NCBI GenBank assembly: GCA_016702545.1
Contig: JADJDT010000043.1
Coordinates: 62,001 to 126,000 of the forward strand
Length of the DNA stretch: 64,000 nucleotides
From: Pseudomonadota bacterium
GTDB taxonomy: Bacteria; Myxococcota_A; Polyangia; GCA-2747355
Direction: 5' to 3'
The translations under genes and the position numbers were made by a program. Each line of letters starts with the position of its first letter. The stretch's first letter is position 1. Shown here one piece after another: positions 53,692-64,000 of this stretch. The notes under the pieces were generated by a model, which saw nothing but the letters and a program-made list of their open reading frames with translations, did no database searches and was not told the DNA's origin.

Positions 53692-55638
53692 ATGGACCTG
53701 AGCACGCTGACGATTGCCGGCCTCGAGGCGCACCTGCGGGAGCGGGTGGCGGCGGCCTTGGCGCAGGTCGGAGCGCCTGGGGCCAGCTTCGAGCTGGTGG
53801 TGCCTCCACAGCCCGAGCAGGGCGATCTGGGCTTTCCCTGTTTTGCGCTGGCCCGCGTGCTGCGGCGGGCGCCGCCGCAGATCGCGCGCGAGGTGGCCGC
53901 GGCGCTGACGCCCGACGCGGTGATCGCCGCGGTGCGCGACGACAAGGGCTACGTCAACCTCAAGCTGCGCGACGCGACGCTGGTGCAGGTCGTGCTGCGC
54001 CAGGCCTTGACTCAGGGCGCGCGCTTCGGCGCCGATGGGGCGGTCGCGCCGCAGCACTGGCTAATCGAGTACTCGTCGCCCAACACCAACAAGCCGCTGC
54101 ACCTGGGGCACCTGCGCAACAACCTGCTCGGGGCCGCGGTGGCGGCGCTCTTGCGCTTCGTCGGCCACCAGGTGACGCGCGTCAACCTGGTCAACGACCG
54201 CGGCGTGCATATCTGCAAGTCGATGCTGGCCTACCAGCTCTGGGGCGAGGGCCGCGATCCGGCAGGGGCGGGGCAGAAGGGCGACCGGCTGGTCGGCGAT
54301 TGCTACGTGCTCTTCGAACGGCGCCTGTCGGAGGAGTATGCCGCCTGGCAGCAGACACCGGCGGCGGCCGAGCGCTTGGCCGTGTGGCTGGCGAGCGCGG
54401 AGGGGCGCGCGGCGAGCGCGGCCCAGGCCCAGGATCCGGCGACGCCGAGCCCCGCGCAGCTCTGCTTCGCGGCCTACAAGGACGACTACTTCAACGAGGC
54501 CTCGGCCCTCGGCGCGCAGGTGCGCCAGCTGCTCGTGCAGTGGGAGCAGGGCGAGCCCGCGGTGATCGCCCTCTGGCGGCGGATGAACGACTGGGTGCTG
54601 GCGGGCTTTCAGGCGACCTACGAGCGGATGGGCGTCGGCTTCGAGCTGATGCAGTACGAGAGCGAGACCTACAAGCTGGGCAAGCGGCTGGTGCAAGAGG
54701 GTCTCGAGCGCGGCGTGCTGCTGCGCCGACCCGATGGCGCGGTGGTCTGCGATCTGGCGCAGGTGGGGCTGAGCGGCGAGAAGGTGCTGCTGCGCCGCGA
54801 CGGCACCAGCGTCTACATGACGCAGGACCTCGGCACCGCGGTCGAGCGCGTCGACCAGCTCCAGCCCGCGGTGCTGGTCTACGTGGTCGGCGACGAGCAG
54901 AACTACCACTTCGACGTGCTCTTCAAGATCCTCGGGCTGCTGCGTCCCGGGCTCGCCGAGCGCTGCCGGCACCTCTCCTACGGCATGATTCGGCTGCCCG
55001 AGGGGCGGATGAAGAGCCGCGAGGGGACCGTCGTCGATGCCGACGACCTGATGGACGAGATGCACCGGCTGGCGCGTGGCGAGACCGAGGCGCGCGTGGC
55101 CGAGGGCAAGGCGCATACGGCCGACCTCAGCGAGGAGGAGCTCGAGCACCGGGCCGAGTACATCGGCATGGCCGCGCTCAAGTACTTCCTGCTCAAGTAC
55201 TCGCCGCGCAGCTCCTTCGAGTACGATCCGCGCGCGAGCATCGACTTCCTCGGCCAGACGGGGCCCTACTGCCTCTTCAACTACGCGCGCACGCGCTCGC
55301 TGGTGCGCAAGGTCGGCGGCGGTGAGCCGCGCTTCGAGGCCACGGCCGCGGCGCGGCTGACGACGCCCCAGGAGCTCGAGCTGGTGCGCCGCCTGGCGGA
55401 GTGGCCGGCGCTGGTGCTGCGGGCCGCCGAGAGCTGCGATCCCTCGCGCGTGGCCGAGTATCTGTTCGAGCTGTGCAAGCGCTTCGCCTTCATCTTCACC
55501 GACAAGGCGAACCACCCGATCGCCAGCTGCGAGGATGCCGAGCTGCGGGCCGCGCGCTTGCAGTTGGTGGCGGCGGTCGGCCACACCGTCAAGGCGGGTC
55601 TCGGGCTGCTCGGGATCGCCGCCCTCGAAGAGATGTAG
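53692..55638 (+). CDS. argS: Arginyl-tRNA synthetase
   Basis: 648 residues. The N-terminal additional domain (residues 1-110, GDLGFPCFALA) is followed by a class I catalytic core with IEYSSPNTNKPLHLGHLRNN (HIGH-type), YMTQDLGTA, GDEQNYHF and the KMSK-type MKSREGTVVDADDL, then the DALR anticodon domain (LQLVAAVGHTVKAGLGLLGI). It charges tRNA-Arg. It is somewhat longer than E. coli ArgS (577). A 50-residue Ala-rich segment near 210-270 may be an insertion. The pheST pair follows. Confidence 0.95.
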   Translation: MDLSTLTIAGLEAHLRERVAAALAQVGAPGASFELVVPPQPEQGDLGFPCFALARVLRRAPPQIAREVAAALTPDAVIAAVRDDKGYVNLKLRDATLVQVVLRQALTQGARFGADGAVAPQHWLIEYSSPNTNKPLHLGHLRNNLLGAAVAALLRFVGHQVTRVNLVNDRGVHICKSMLAYQLWGEGRDPAGAGQKGDRLVGDCYVLFERRLSEEYAAWQQTPAAAERLAVWLASAEGRAASAAQAQDPATPSPAQLCFAAYKDDYFNEASALGAQVRQLLVQWEQGEPAVIALWRRMNDWVLAGFQATYERMGVGFELMQYESETYKLGKRLVQEGLERGVLLRRPDGAVVCDLAQVGLSGEKVLLRRDGTSVYMTQDLGTAVERVDQLQPAVLVYVVGDEQNYHFDVLFKILGLLRPGLAERCRHLSYGMIRLPEGRMKSREGTVVDADDLMDEMHRLARGETEARVAEGKAHTADLSEEELEHRAEYIGMAALKYFLLKYSPRSSFEYDPRASIDFLGQTGPYCLFNYARTRSLVRKVGGGEPRFEATAAARLTTPQELELVRRLAEWPALVLRAAESCDPSRVAEYLFELCKRFAFIFTDKANHPIASCEDAELRAARLQLVAAVGHTVKAGLGLLGIAALEEM

Positions 55639-55665
55639 CCGTTCACGGCCGCAGGAGTGGACTCG

Positions 55666-57198
55666 ATGGTGCAGCTCCCCGAGCTCGACTACCGCGTCTT
55701 GACGACGCTCGCCGCGGCCGCCGAGCCGCTGGCGATCGAGGCGCTGGCGACGGCGCTGGGCGTCGATCAGGCGCAGGTGGCCGCCGTGTGCTTGACGCGT
55801 GCCGCGCAGGGCGAGCTGGTCGTCGACGAGCGGCGCCATCGCGAGCTGAAGCTGGGTCCCAAGGGCTAGGCGCTGGCCGGGCGGCCCTTGCCCGAGCGCG
55901 CGGTGATCGAGGCGCTGGCCCGGGCTGGCGGCGAGGCCACGCTCCAGGCGCTGCCCGAGCAGACGGGACTGCCGCAGAAGGACGTCGGCCAGGCGCTGCG
56001 CTGGCTCAAGCAGAAGGGCTGGGCCGAGCAGCAGGGGCAGGTGCTGGTGCTACGTGACGCCGGTCGGGCAGCCTTGACGGCGCCCGCCGCGGCCGATGAG
56101 GCGTTGCTGGCGGCGCTGGCCGCGCTCGGTAGCGCGAGCGAGGACGAGCTCTGTGGCCGCGCGCTCGACGTGGCCGGAGCGCGGCGGTTGCTCGAGGGGC
56201 GCAGCGGTCTGATCGAGGAGCGCGAGCGGACGACGCGCCTGGTGGCGCTCGCTGCTGCCGGGCGCGCGCTGCTGGCCCAGGGCCTGGCGCCGCGCCGCGC
56301 GCTCAACCAGCTCAACGCCGAGCTGCTGCGTACGGGCGGCTGGCGCGAGGTCGAGCTGCGGCCCTACGACGTCACGGTCGCGGGGCCCGCGCTGCATCCG
56401 GGCAAGTCGCACCCGCTGGTGCGGATCTTCGAGCAGACGCGGCGTGTCTTCCTCGAGCTGGGCTTCGACGAGATCGACAGCGGCTACGTCGAGTCGGGCT
56501 TCTGGGACTTCGACGCGCTCTTCTCGCCACAAGATCACCCGGCGCGCGACATGCAGGACACCTTCTACGTCGCCGCCCCGGCGCGCTGCGCGCTGCCCGA
56601 CGAGGCGCTGGTGGATACGGTGGCGCGGACCCACGAGGACGGCGGCGACACGGGCTCGCTCGGCTGGCGCTATCGCTGGGACCGCGAGCTGGCGCGCCGC
56701 CCGGTGCTGCGCACGCACACCACGGCGGCGACGATCCGCGCGCTGGCCGACGATCCGCGGGCACCGCGCAAGGTCTTCTGCGTCGGGCCGGTTTTTCGCC
56801 GCGAGACGGTCGACTACAAGCACCTGCCGGTCTTTCATCAGGTGGACGGCATCGTCGTCGACGAGCAGGGCAGCTTCGCCACGCTGCTCGGCATTCTGCA
56901 GGCCTTCTATCGCAAGATGGGCTTCGAGCGCTTCCAGTTCCGCCCCGGCTTCTTCCCCTACACGGAGCCCAGCGTCGAGGTCTTCGTCTGGCTCGAGTCG
57001 AAGCAGGACTGGGTCGAGATGGGTGGGGCCGGAATCTTCCGGCCCGAGGTCACGGAGCCGCTCGGCTGTCACGCCCCGGTGCTGGCCTGGGGCCTGGGCC
57101 TCGAGCGCCTGGCGATGTTCCGCTATGGCATCGCGAGCATCGGCGAGCTCTATCGCGCGCGCCTGGCCTGGCTCGAGGAGGCGGCGTTATGCCGGTGA
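55666..57198 (+). pseudogene. pheS: Phenylalanyl-tRNA synthetase alpha, archaeal/eukaryotic type, with in-frame TAG
   Basis: From the ATG at 55666 (SD AGGAG) the frame runs to 57198 with a single in-frame TAG at 55867-55869. Ignoring it gives 510 residues, the length of archaeal and eukaryotic PheS (human about 508). Residues 1-170 are winged-helix modules (LEVV-type LDYRVLTTLAAAAEPLAIEA; LPERAVIEALARAGGEATLQ) as in that type, followed by the class II core: HPGKSHPLVRIF, SGFWDFDALFSPQDHPARDMQ, CVGPVFRRETVDYKHLPVFH, GGAGIFRPEV. The stop falls between KLGPKG and ALAGRPLPERAV, inside the first two modules. The catalytic core is intact. Restart at TTG 55888, suppression or a base error are possible. 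TAG ends rng and crtI, so it is not reassigned. Confidence 0.85.
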
Positions 57199-59054
57199 TC
57201 GGAATTCCGCTCGAGCTGCTGCGTCAGCGGGTGGCCACGCCGCTCGCGCCGCAGCAGCTCGTCGAGCAACTCCAGCAGCTCGGTTGTGACGTCGAGGGCT
57301 ATGCGACGCTGCGGCGCTTCGGCTGCCGCCGCTGCGACAATATTCTCGAGATCACCGAGACCGAGCATCCGCCCGTGCTCTGCGACCGCTGCGGGGCCGA
57401 CTTTCGCGCGCTGCCGGCGCTGCTGGCCGAGCTCGGCACGACGCAGGTCATTCGGATGGAGCTGCTCGCCGTGCGGCCCGACATGTTCGAGCCGGGCGGG
57501 TTGGCTCGCGTGCTGCGCCATTACCTCGGCGAGAGCGAGGAGCCGGCGCGCTACACGCTGGCCCCACCGCGGCTGCGCGTGCGCGTCGATCCGAGCGTGG
57601 CGCGGCCGGAGAGCCATCGGCCCTTCATCGCCTGCGCGGTCGTGCGCGGGATCACGCTCGACGACGACCTGATCAAGATCGTGATGAAGCTGCAGGAGAA
57701 CCTGCACTGGGCGCTCGGCCGCGATCGCAAGCACGCCTCGATCGGCGTCTATGATCTGGCGACGCTCAGTGGCACGCGCTTCGTCTATCGCACCGTGGGG
57801 CCCGAGGAGCTGCGCTTCGTCCCGCTGGGCTACGACCTGACGCAGCCGGCCAGTCAGCTCACCCCGCGCGCGATCCTCGCCGAGCATCCCAAGGGCCGCG
57901 CCTACGCCTGGTTGTTGGAGGGGCGCGCGCGCTATCCGCTGCTCTGCGACGCCGCCGGGCAGGTGCTGAGCCTGCCGCCGATCATCAATAGCGAGGCGAC
58001 GCGCGTGACGCGGGCGACGCGCAACTTCTTCATCGACGTCACCGGCACCGACGAGCGGCTGATCAACCGCGCGCTCAATATCCTGGTGACCAGCCTGGGC
58101 GAGCTGGGTGGCGCCGCGCTGACGCTCGAGCAGGTCACGATCGACTACGAGGGCCGCGGCGTCGTCACGCCCGATCTGACGCCACAGCGCGTCGGGCTCG
58201 ACGTGGCGGCCGCCGCCCGACGCATCGGCGTCGAACTCGACGCCTTCACCTTGGCGCGCCTGCTGCGTCGGATGGGCCACGCGGTGGCCCCTGCTGGCGG
58301 CTCGGCGCTGCTCGCCGGCGCGGGCGAGTTGATGGTCGAGGTGCCGGCCTATCGCAACGACATCCTGCACCCGGTCGATCTGATCGAGGACGCGGCGATC
58401 GCCTACGGCTATCACAACATCGTGCCGCGCTTGGCGATGACGATGACCGCCGGTAGCGAGCAGCCGCTCGAGCGCCGCGCCGCGCAGGCGCGCCAGGCGC
58501 TGCAGGGGCTCGGTTACCTCGAGGTGCTGACGCTGCTGCTCTCGTCCGAGGCCCAGCAGTACGAGGCGCTGCGCCTGCCCGTCGACGCCGAGCGCGTGGT
58601 GATCGCCAATCCGATCAGCCACGAGCAGACCATCGTGCGCACGTCGCTGCTGCCGGGCCTGCTCGAGACCTTCGCCGCCAACACCGACCATCCGCTGCCG
58701 CAGCGGATCTTCGAGGTGGGGAAGGTCTCGCGCTGCGACGCAGGGCGCGAGACGGGTGCGCGCGAGCTGCGCCGGGTGGCGGCAGCCTGCTGCGGGCCGA
58801 AGGCCGACTACGCCGAGCTGCGCTCGAGCTGCGAGGCCCTGCTGCGCGAGCTGGGGTGGCAGCTCGTCACCGAGCCCGACGAGGCGCCCTGCTTCATCGC
58901 CGGCCGCGGCGCCCGGGCGATCGCGCGGCGCGGGGATCAGCGGCAGGTGGTGGGCTTGATCGGCGAGCTGCACCCCGAGGTGCTGGAGCGCTGGAAGTTG
59001 ACCCAGCCCGCTGCCGTCTTCGAGCTCGAGCTCGAGCTCGAGGGGCTCGTCTAG
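57189..59054 (+). CDS. pheT: Phenylalanyl-tRNA synthetase beta, archaeal/eukaryotic type
   Basis: 621 residues, overlapping pheS by 10 bp. The length and layout (B3/B4 domain with IGVYDLATLSGTRFVYR, LLCDAAGQVLSLPPIINS, B5 with VEVPAYRNDILHPVDLIEDA, and a catalytic-like domain with ANPISHEQTIVRTSLLPGLLE) fit the archaeal/eukaryotic class, not the about 800-residue bacterial PheT with an EMAP domain. Odd: a CxxC...CxxC insert, GCRRCDNILEITETEHPP and LCDRCG, at about 45-70, probably a zinc ribbon near the N-terminus, which I do not recall from archaeal PheT. It pairs with PheS as an (alpha-beta)2 enzyme. Confidence 0.9.
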   Translation: MPVIGIPLELLRQRVATPLAPQQLVEQLQQLGCDVEGYATLRRFGCRRCDNILEITETEHPPVLCDRCGADFRALPALLAELGTTQVIRMELLAVRPDMFEPGGLARVLRHYLGESEEPARYTLAPPRLRVRVDPSVARPESHRPFIACAVVRGITLDDDLIKIVMKLQENLHWALGRDRKHASIGVYDLATLSGTRFVYRTVGPEELRFVPLGYDLTQPASQLTPRAILAEHPKGRAYAWLLEGRARYPLLCDAAGQVLSLPPIINSEATRVTRATRNFFIDVTGTDERLINRALNILVTSLGELGGAALTLEQVTIDYEGRGVVTPDLTPQRVGLDVAAAARRIGVELDAFTLARLLRRMGHAVAPAGGSALLAGAGELMVEVPAYRNDILHPVDLIEDAAIAYGYHNIVPRLAMTMTAGSEQPLERRAAQARQALQGLGYLEVLTLLLSSEAQQYEALRLPVDAERVVIANPISHEQTIVRTSLLPGLLETFAANTDHPLPQRIFEVGKVSRCDAGRETGARELRRVAAACCGPKADYAELRSSCEALLRELGWQLVTEPDEAPCFIAGRGARAIARRGDQRQVVGLIGELHPEVLERWKLTQPAAVFELELELEGLV

Positions 59055-59412
59055 GCCAAAAACAAGCGCGTCGCGCGCTCGCTTTGGGCCTAGATATGAC
59101 TCAGGGGGCTTTCGCAAAGCCCCCTCGTCGCGGGGAGTGAATCCCCGCGACTTCACCCCATAACGCTCGCCTTTCGGCTCGGCTAGCCCGAAAACAAACG
59201 GCTTGCGCCAGAGCGCGCTTGTTTTCGGGCTAGGCCCAAAACAAGCGCGTCGCCCGCCCGCTCTCGGCCTGGATACGACTCAGGGGGCTTTCGCAAAGCC
59301 CCCTCGTCGCGGGGAGTGAATCCCCGCGACTTCACCCCATAACGCTCGCCTTTCGGCTCGGCTAGCCCGAAAGCAAACGGCTTGCGCCAGAGCGCGCTTG
59401 TTTTCGGTCTAG
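59051..59412. repeat. Hairpin-rich tandem duplication, two units of about 180 bp
   Basis: Unit 1 (59051-59229) and unit 2 (59230-59412) are about 95% identical and offset by 179 bp. Each holds: GGGGGCTTT-CGC-AAAGCCCCC; GTCGCGGGGA-GTGAA-TCCCCGCGAC; and a long stem from AGCCCGAAAACAA and TTGTTTTCGGGCT. The GTGAA loop with A-T closing pair also occurs in the IS66-like copy 1 hairpin at 10538-10564. The block fills the gap between pheT and the kinase gene; no gene is seen in it. It may terminate pheST transcripts. Confidence 0.88.
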
Positions 59413-59475
59413 TGCGCTGATCCGCCGACCCGAGCTTCTGGACCTGCCGCCCCGCCTCGCCGATACTCGACGGGT

Positions 59476-61329
<1,854 letters not shown>

Positions 61330-61357
61330 GCTCAGCGCGCCCGGAGCCGAGGGGTCC

Positions 61358-63628
61358 TCACAGCGGCAGAACGAACTCGCTGCGGATGGTCCGCGGTCCG
61401 ACCTCGCCGAAGTGAATCGTCAGGTTGAGGTGCGGGGGCGTGCCGCCGATCATGCGGATGCTGCCGACCCCGAACTTCGCGTGCCGCACCCGCATCCCGA
61501 TGCGGAAGTTGGTCGTCAGCTCGTCGCTAGCGCCTGCCGACTGATCGAAGTCCTCGTCGCTGTCGACCCAGCGCTCCTCGGCCTGGTCCCCGCCGCCGCG
61601 CGCGCCGGCCGGGCGCGTGGCGCCGCGGGCGGCGCCGCGGACGCCGCTGCGGTCAAAGGCGCCGCGGGGCGTCACCGCCGCTGCGTGACCGCTGAAGGCC
61701 GATTCGGTCTGCAGCAACCGCCGTGGCACGTCGGTGAGAAACTCCGAGGGGGCATTGACCTGCTGCTGGCCGAAGAGCCAGCGGCGGCGAGCGTGGCACA
61801 GATACAAGCGCTGACGCGCCCGCGTGACCGCCACGTAGGCCAGACGGCGCTCCTCCTCGAGTTGCTGCGGGTCGTCCAGCGAACGAGCGTGGGGGAAGAC
61901 CCCGCGCTCCAGGCCGACGATGAAGACATGGGCGAACTCGAGCCCCTTGGCGCCATGCACCGTCATCAGGGTCACCGCCCCATGCTCTTCAGGCGTCTCG
62001 TCGAGGTCACCGGCGAGCGCCGCCTGCTCGAGGAAGCCCGGGAGGCTGGGCGCCTCGCTCTGCGCCTCGTAGGCCCGCAAGCTGCCGATCAACTCGAGCA
62101 GGTTCTCCGCGCGCGCCTCGCCGTCGGGGCCCGGGTCGCTGGCGAGGCGCGCGCCGTAACCGCTGCGCTCCAGCACCAGCTCGGCGAGCGCCGACGGCGG
62201 CAGCGTCGCGGCCGCGGCGCTCAGCTCGTCGATCAGGGTGCAGAAGGCGGCGAGCTTGGCACGCGGGCCGCTGCTCAGCTCCCCGGTGCCGGTCGCGCAG
62301 GCCCGGGCTGCCGCCAGCGCCGAGCTGCCGTCCAGGCGCGCCTGTTCGCTGATCTTCGCCAGCGTTGCGCTGCCGATGCCGCGCGGCGGCTCGTTGATGA
62401 TGCGTTGCAGCGCGAGGTCGTCGGTCGGATTGGCCAGCAGCCGCAGGTAGGCCAAGACGTCCTTGATCTCGGCGCGATCGTAGAAGCGTACGCCGCCGAC
62501 GACGACGTGGGGAATCGCCGGGCGCCTGGCCCGCAGCGCCTCCTCCAGCACGCGCGACTGGGCGTGCGTGCGGTAGAAGACGGCGCATTGGTCGTAGGGC
62601 AGCCCCTCTTCCTGCCGCAGTCGGGCGATGGCGTGGGCGACGAAGGCCGCCTCGCTGCGCTCGTCCTCGCAGGGGGCATAGATAATCGGTGCGCCGGGGC
62701 CGGCAGCGGTAAACAGCCGCTTGGGTCGGCGCTCGGAATTGCGGGCGATAATCGCCGAGGCGGCGTCGAGAATCGTCTGCGTCGAGCGGTAGTTCTGCTC
62801 GAGCGTCACCACCGCGGCGTCGGCGTGGTCGCGTTCGAAGTCGAGGATGTTGCGGATATCGGCGCCGCGCCAGCTGTAGATCGACTGATCGTCGTCGCCC
62901 ACCACGCAGAGGTTGCGATGCCGCCCGCTGAGCAAGCGGACCAGCTCGTACTGGACGTGGTTGGTGTCCTGGAACTCATCCACCAAGAGGTGCACGAAGC
63001 GCTCGGCGAGGGCCTCGGCCAGCGTCGTCTCCTGCCGGAGCAGCTCCAGCGTGCGCAGCAGCAGGCCGCCGAAGTCCACCGCGTTCGCCGCCTGCAGGCG
63101 GCGCTCGTAGGCCGGGTAGACCTTGGCCACCACGTCGCCGAAGAAATCCCCGCCGCGAAAGTCACGCGGACCGATCCCCTCGTTCTTGGCGCGGTCGATC
63201 CGCCCCAGCACCTCGGCCGGCACGAAGAGCCGTTCGGGCAGACTGATCTCACGCATCACCTGCACGACCAGCGCGCGCTGGTCGGCACCGTCGTAGATCT
63301 GGAACGAAGCGGGCAGGCCGATGGCCTGCCCGTGCTGGCGCAGCAAGCGGGCGCAGATCGCGTGAAAGGTGCCGATCCAGGCCGTTCTGGCCCCTTGCCC
63401 CACGAGCTGGGCGGCGCGCTGGCGCAGCTCGCCGGCGGCCTTGTTGGTGAAGGTCACGGCCATCACCCGCGCCGGATCGACGCCGCCGCTGACGACGCGG
63501 GCGATGCGATAGGTGATCACCCGCGTCTTGCCGCTGCCCGCGCCGGCGAGCACGAGCAGCGGTCCACTGTCGTGAAGGACCGCCGCTCGTTGCGGCGCGT
63601 TGAGCGTTTGGAGGTCCACGCGGCTCAA
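61358..63628 (-). CDS. pcrA: UvrD/PcrA-type DNA helicase
   Basis: 756 residues. SF1A helicase motifs: Q-motif LNAPQRAAV, Walker A AGAGSGKTRV, Ia TFTNKAA, II DEFQDT, III GDDDQSIYSWRGAD, IV EQNYRS, V TVHGAKGLEFAHVF and VI YVAVTRAR. A C-terminal Tudor-like tail (GMRVRHAKFGVGSIRMIGG) is typical of PcrA/UvrD. It is a 3'-5' helicase in nucleotide excision repair and RecA-filament clearing. The start overlaps the DUF1844 stop as ATGA. Confidence 0.95.
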   Translation of the reverse strand: MSRVDLQTLNAPQRAAVLHDSGPLLVLAGAGSGKTRVITYRIARVVSGGVDPARVMAVTFTNKAAGELRQRAAQLVGQGARTAWIGTFHAICARLLRQHGQAIGLPASFQIYDGADQRALVVQVMREISLPERLFVPAEVLGRIDRAKNEGIGPRDFRGGDFFGDVVAKVYPAYERRLQAANAVDFGGLLLRTLELLRQETTLAEALAERFVHLLVDEFQDTNHVQYELVRLLSGRHRNLCVVGDDDQSIYSWRGADIRNILDFERDHADAAVVTLEQNYRSTQTILDAASAIIARNSERRPKRLFTAAGPGAPIIYAPCEDERSEAAFVAHAIARLRQEEGLPYDQCAVFYRTHAQSRVLEEALRARRPAIPHVVVGGVRFYDRAEIKDVLAYLRLLANPTDDLALQRIINEPPRGIGSATLAKISEQARLDGSSALAAARACATGTGELSSGPRAKLAAFCTLIDELSAAAATLPPSALAELVLERSGYGARLASDPGPDGEARAENLLELIGSLRAYEAQSEAPSLPGFLEQAALAGDLDETPEEHGAVTLMTVHGAKGLEFAHVFIVGLERGVFPHARSLDDPQQLEEERRLAYVAVTRARQRLYLCHARRRWLFGQQQVNAPSEFLTDVPRRLLQTESAFSGHAAAVTPRGAFDRSGVRGAARGATRPAGARGGGDQAEERWVDSDEDFDQSAGASDELTTNFRIGMRVRHAKFGVGSIRMIGGTPPHLNLTIHFGEVGPRTIRSEFVLPL

Positions 63629-63999
63629 CGCGCCGCGTTGACGTAGCGTAGGCGCAGGTCATAGAGCAGCTCTTCGAGCAGCCGGCTCTCCTCAGGGTCG
63701 AGATTGCCCCGCGTCTTGGTGCGGATCAGCGCGAGGATGTCGATCACCTGCTGCGCCAGCGGCAGACTGCGCTCCGTCTGTCCTTCGGGCGTCGCCGTCT
63801 CTCCCAGATGCACCAGCGCCGAGGTCCCGAGCGAGAGCAGGAAGGTCGAGAAGTCGATCGCGGGCATCGACGCGCCGCTAGCGCCCGTCGGCGCATCCGG
63901 CGCGGCTTGCTCGGCCGCAACGGACGCGGGCTCGGACGCCGGCTCGTCGCCGGCGGAGTGGCGCCGATCGCGGATCTTGAAGCTGGGGTCGTCACTCAT
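63625..63999 (-). CDS. DUF1844 family protein
   Basis: 124 residues from the ATG at 63999. After a low-complexity Ala/Pro-rich N-terminus, MPAIDFSTFLLSLGTSALVHLGE and DILALIRTKTRGNLDPEE match DUF1844, short proteins common in deltaproteobacteria and planctomycetes. Function unknown. Coupled by a 4-bp overlap to the helicase gene. Confidence 0.85.
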   Translation of the reverse strand: MSDDPSFKIRDRRHSAGDEPASEPASVAAEQAAPDAPTGASGASMPAIDFSTFLLSLGTSALVHLGETATPEGQTERSLPLAQQVIDILALIRTKTRGNLDPEESRLLEELLYDLRLRYVNAAR

Positions 64000-64000
64000 C

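Noticed and set aside
55867..55869. Reassigned TAG codon
   Set aside because: TAG ends rng, crtI, crtD and phr at family-consistent positions, so it is a working stop in this genome.

Overview
The window is GC-rich throughout and reads as one piece of a bacterial chromosome, most plausibly from a Myxococcota-like or other former deltaproteobacterial lineage (inference). Supporting this are two eukaryotic-type Ser/Thr kinases, a B12-binding MerR regulator of the CarH type, an HD-GYP response regulator, Cys-rich RCC1 surface proteins, DUF1844, and a carotenoid set that includes crtC and crtD. I found no rRNA, tRNA or CRISPR.

Layout. 1-5.5 kb: partial Ser/Thr kinase, RNase G, a GlmU-like beta-helix protein and a zinc-ribbon membrane protein. 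5.6-23.5 kb: a carotenoid region. Minus-strand units are crtC-glycosyltransferase-crtU-like and crtI-crtB-cruA-acyltransferase-DUF2231; crtD and crtE are divergent around a probable CarH-type operator; photolyase, an exported SpoT-like HD protein, a cyanophycinase-like peptidase and small unknown genes lie between. 23.6-30.4 kb: a DUF4105/DUF3015 pair, a pabA-pabB-pabC operon and a DUF523-DUF1722 gene. 30.5-38.7 kb: sensor kinase, the CarH-like regulator, an HD-GYP response regulator, a DUF2254 membrane protein and coaX. 39-47.4 kb: an EF-G paralogue, a TlpA-like thioredoxin coupled to a small zinc-ribbon protein, sucrose synthase and a quinone oxidoreductase. 47.2-53.2 kb: a frameshifted RCC1-type lipoprotein gene with a 25-copy 9-bp repeat and a frameshifted DUF4143 ATPase. 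53.7-64 kb: argS, an archaeal/eukaryotic-type pheS (broken by an in-frame TAG) and pheT, a hairpin-rich tandem repeat, a kinase-FHA protein, a UvrD-type helicase and DUF1844.

How it works together (inference). CrtE, CrtB and CrtI make lycopene; CruA cyclises one end; the CrtU-like enzyme may aromatise the ring; CrtC and CrtD hydrate and desaturate the other end; the glycosyltransferase and acyltransferase add a sugar and a fatty acid. This resembles the green-sulfur-bacterial CruA/CrtU/CrtC/CruC/CruD route with the CrtD step typical of myxobacteria. A light- and B12-dependent repressor (32.7 kb) probably controls it through TACA direct repeats between crtD and crtE and in front of its own gene.

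The most striking structure is a set of miniature inverted-repeat elements. Two IS66-like copies (ends GTAA, 8-bp duplications) and one 12-bp excision-type scar lie in the carotenoid region, and a 156-bp palindrome (5-bp duplication) lies between crtC and its glycosyltransferase. Removing the elements restores stop/start overlaps, so at least two inserted exactly at translational-coupling junctions. Hairpins in the IS66-like copies show compensatory base changes.
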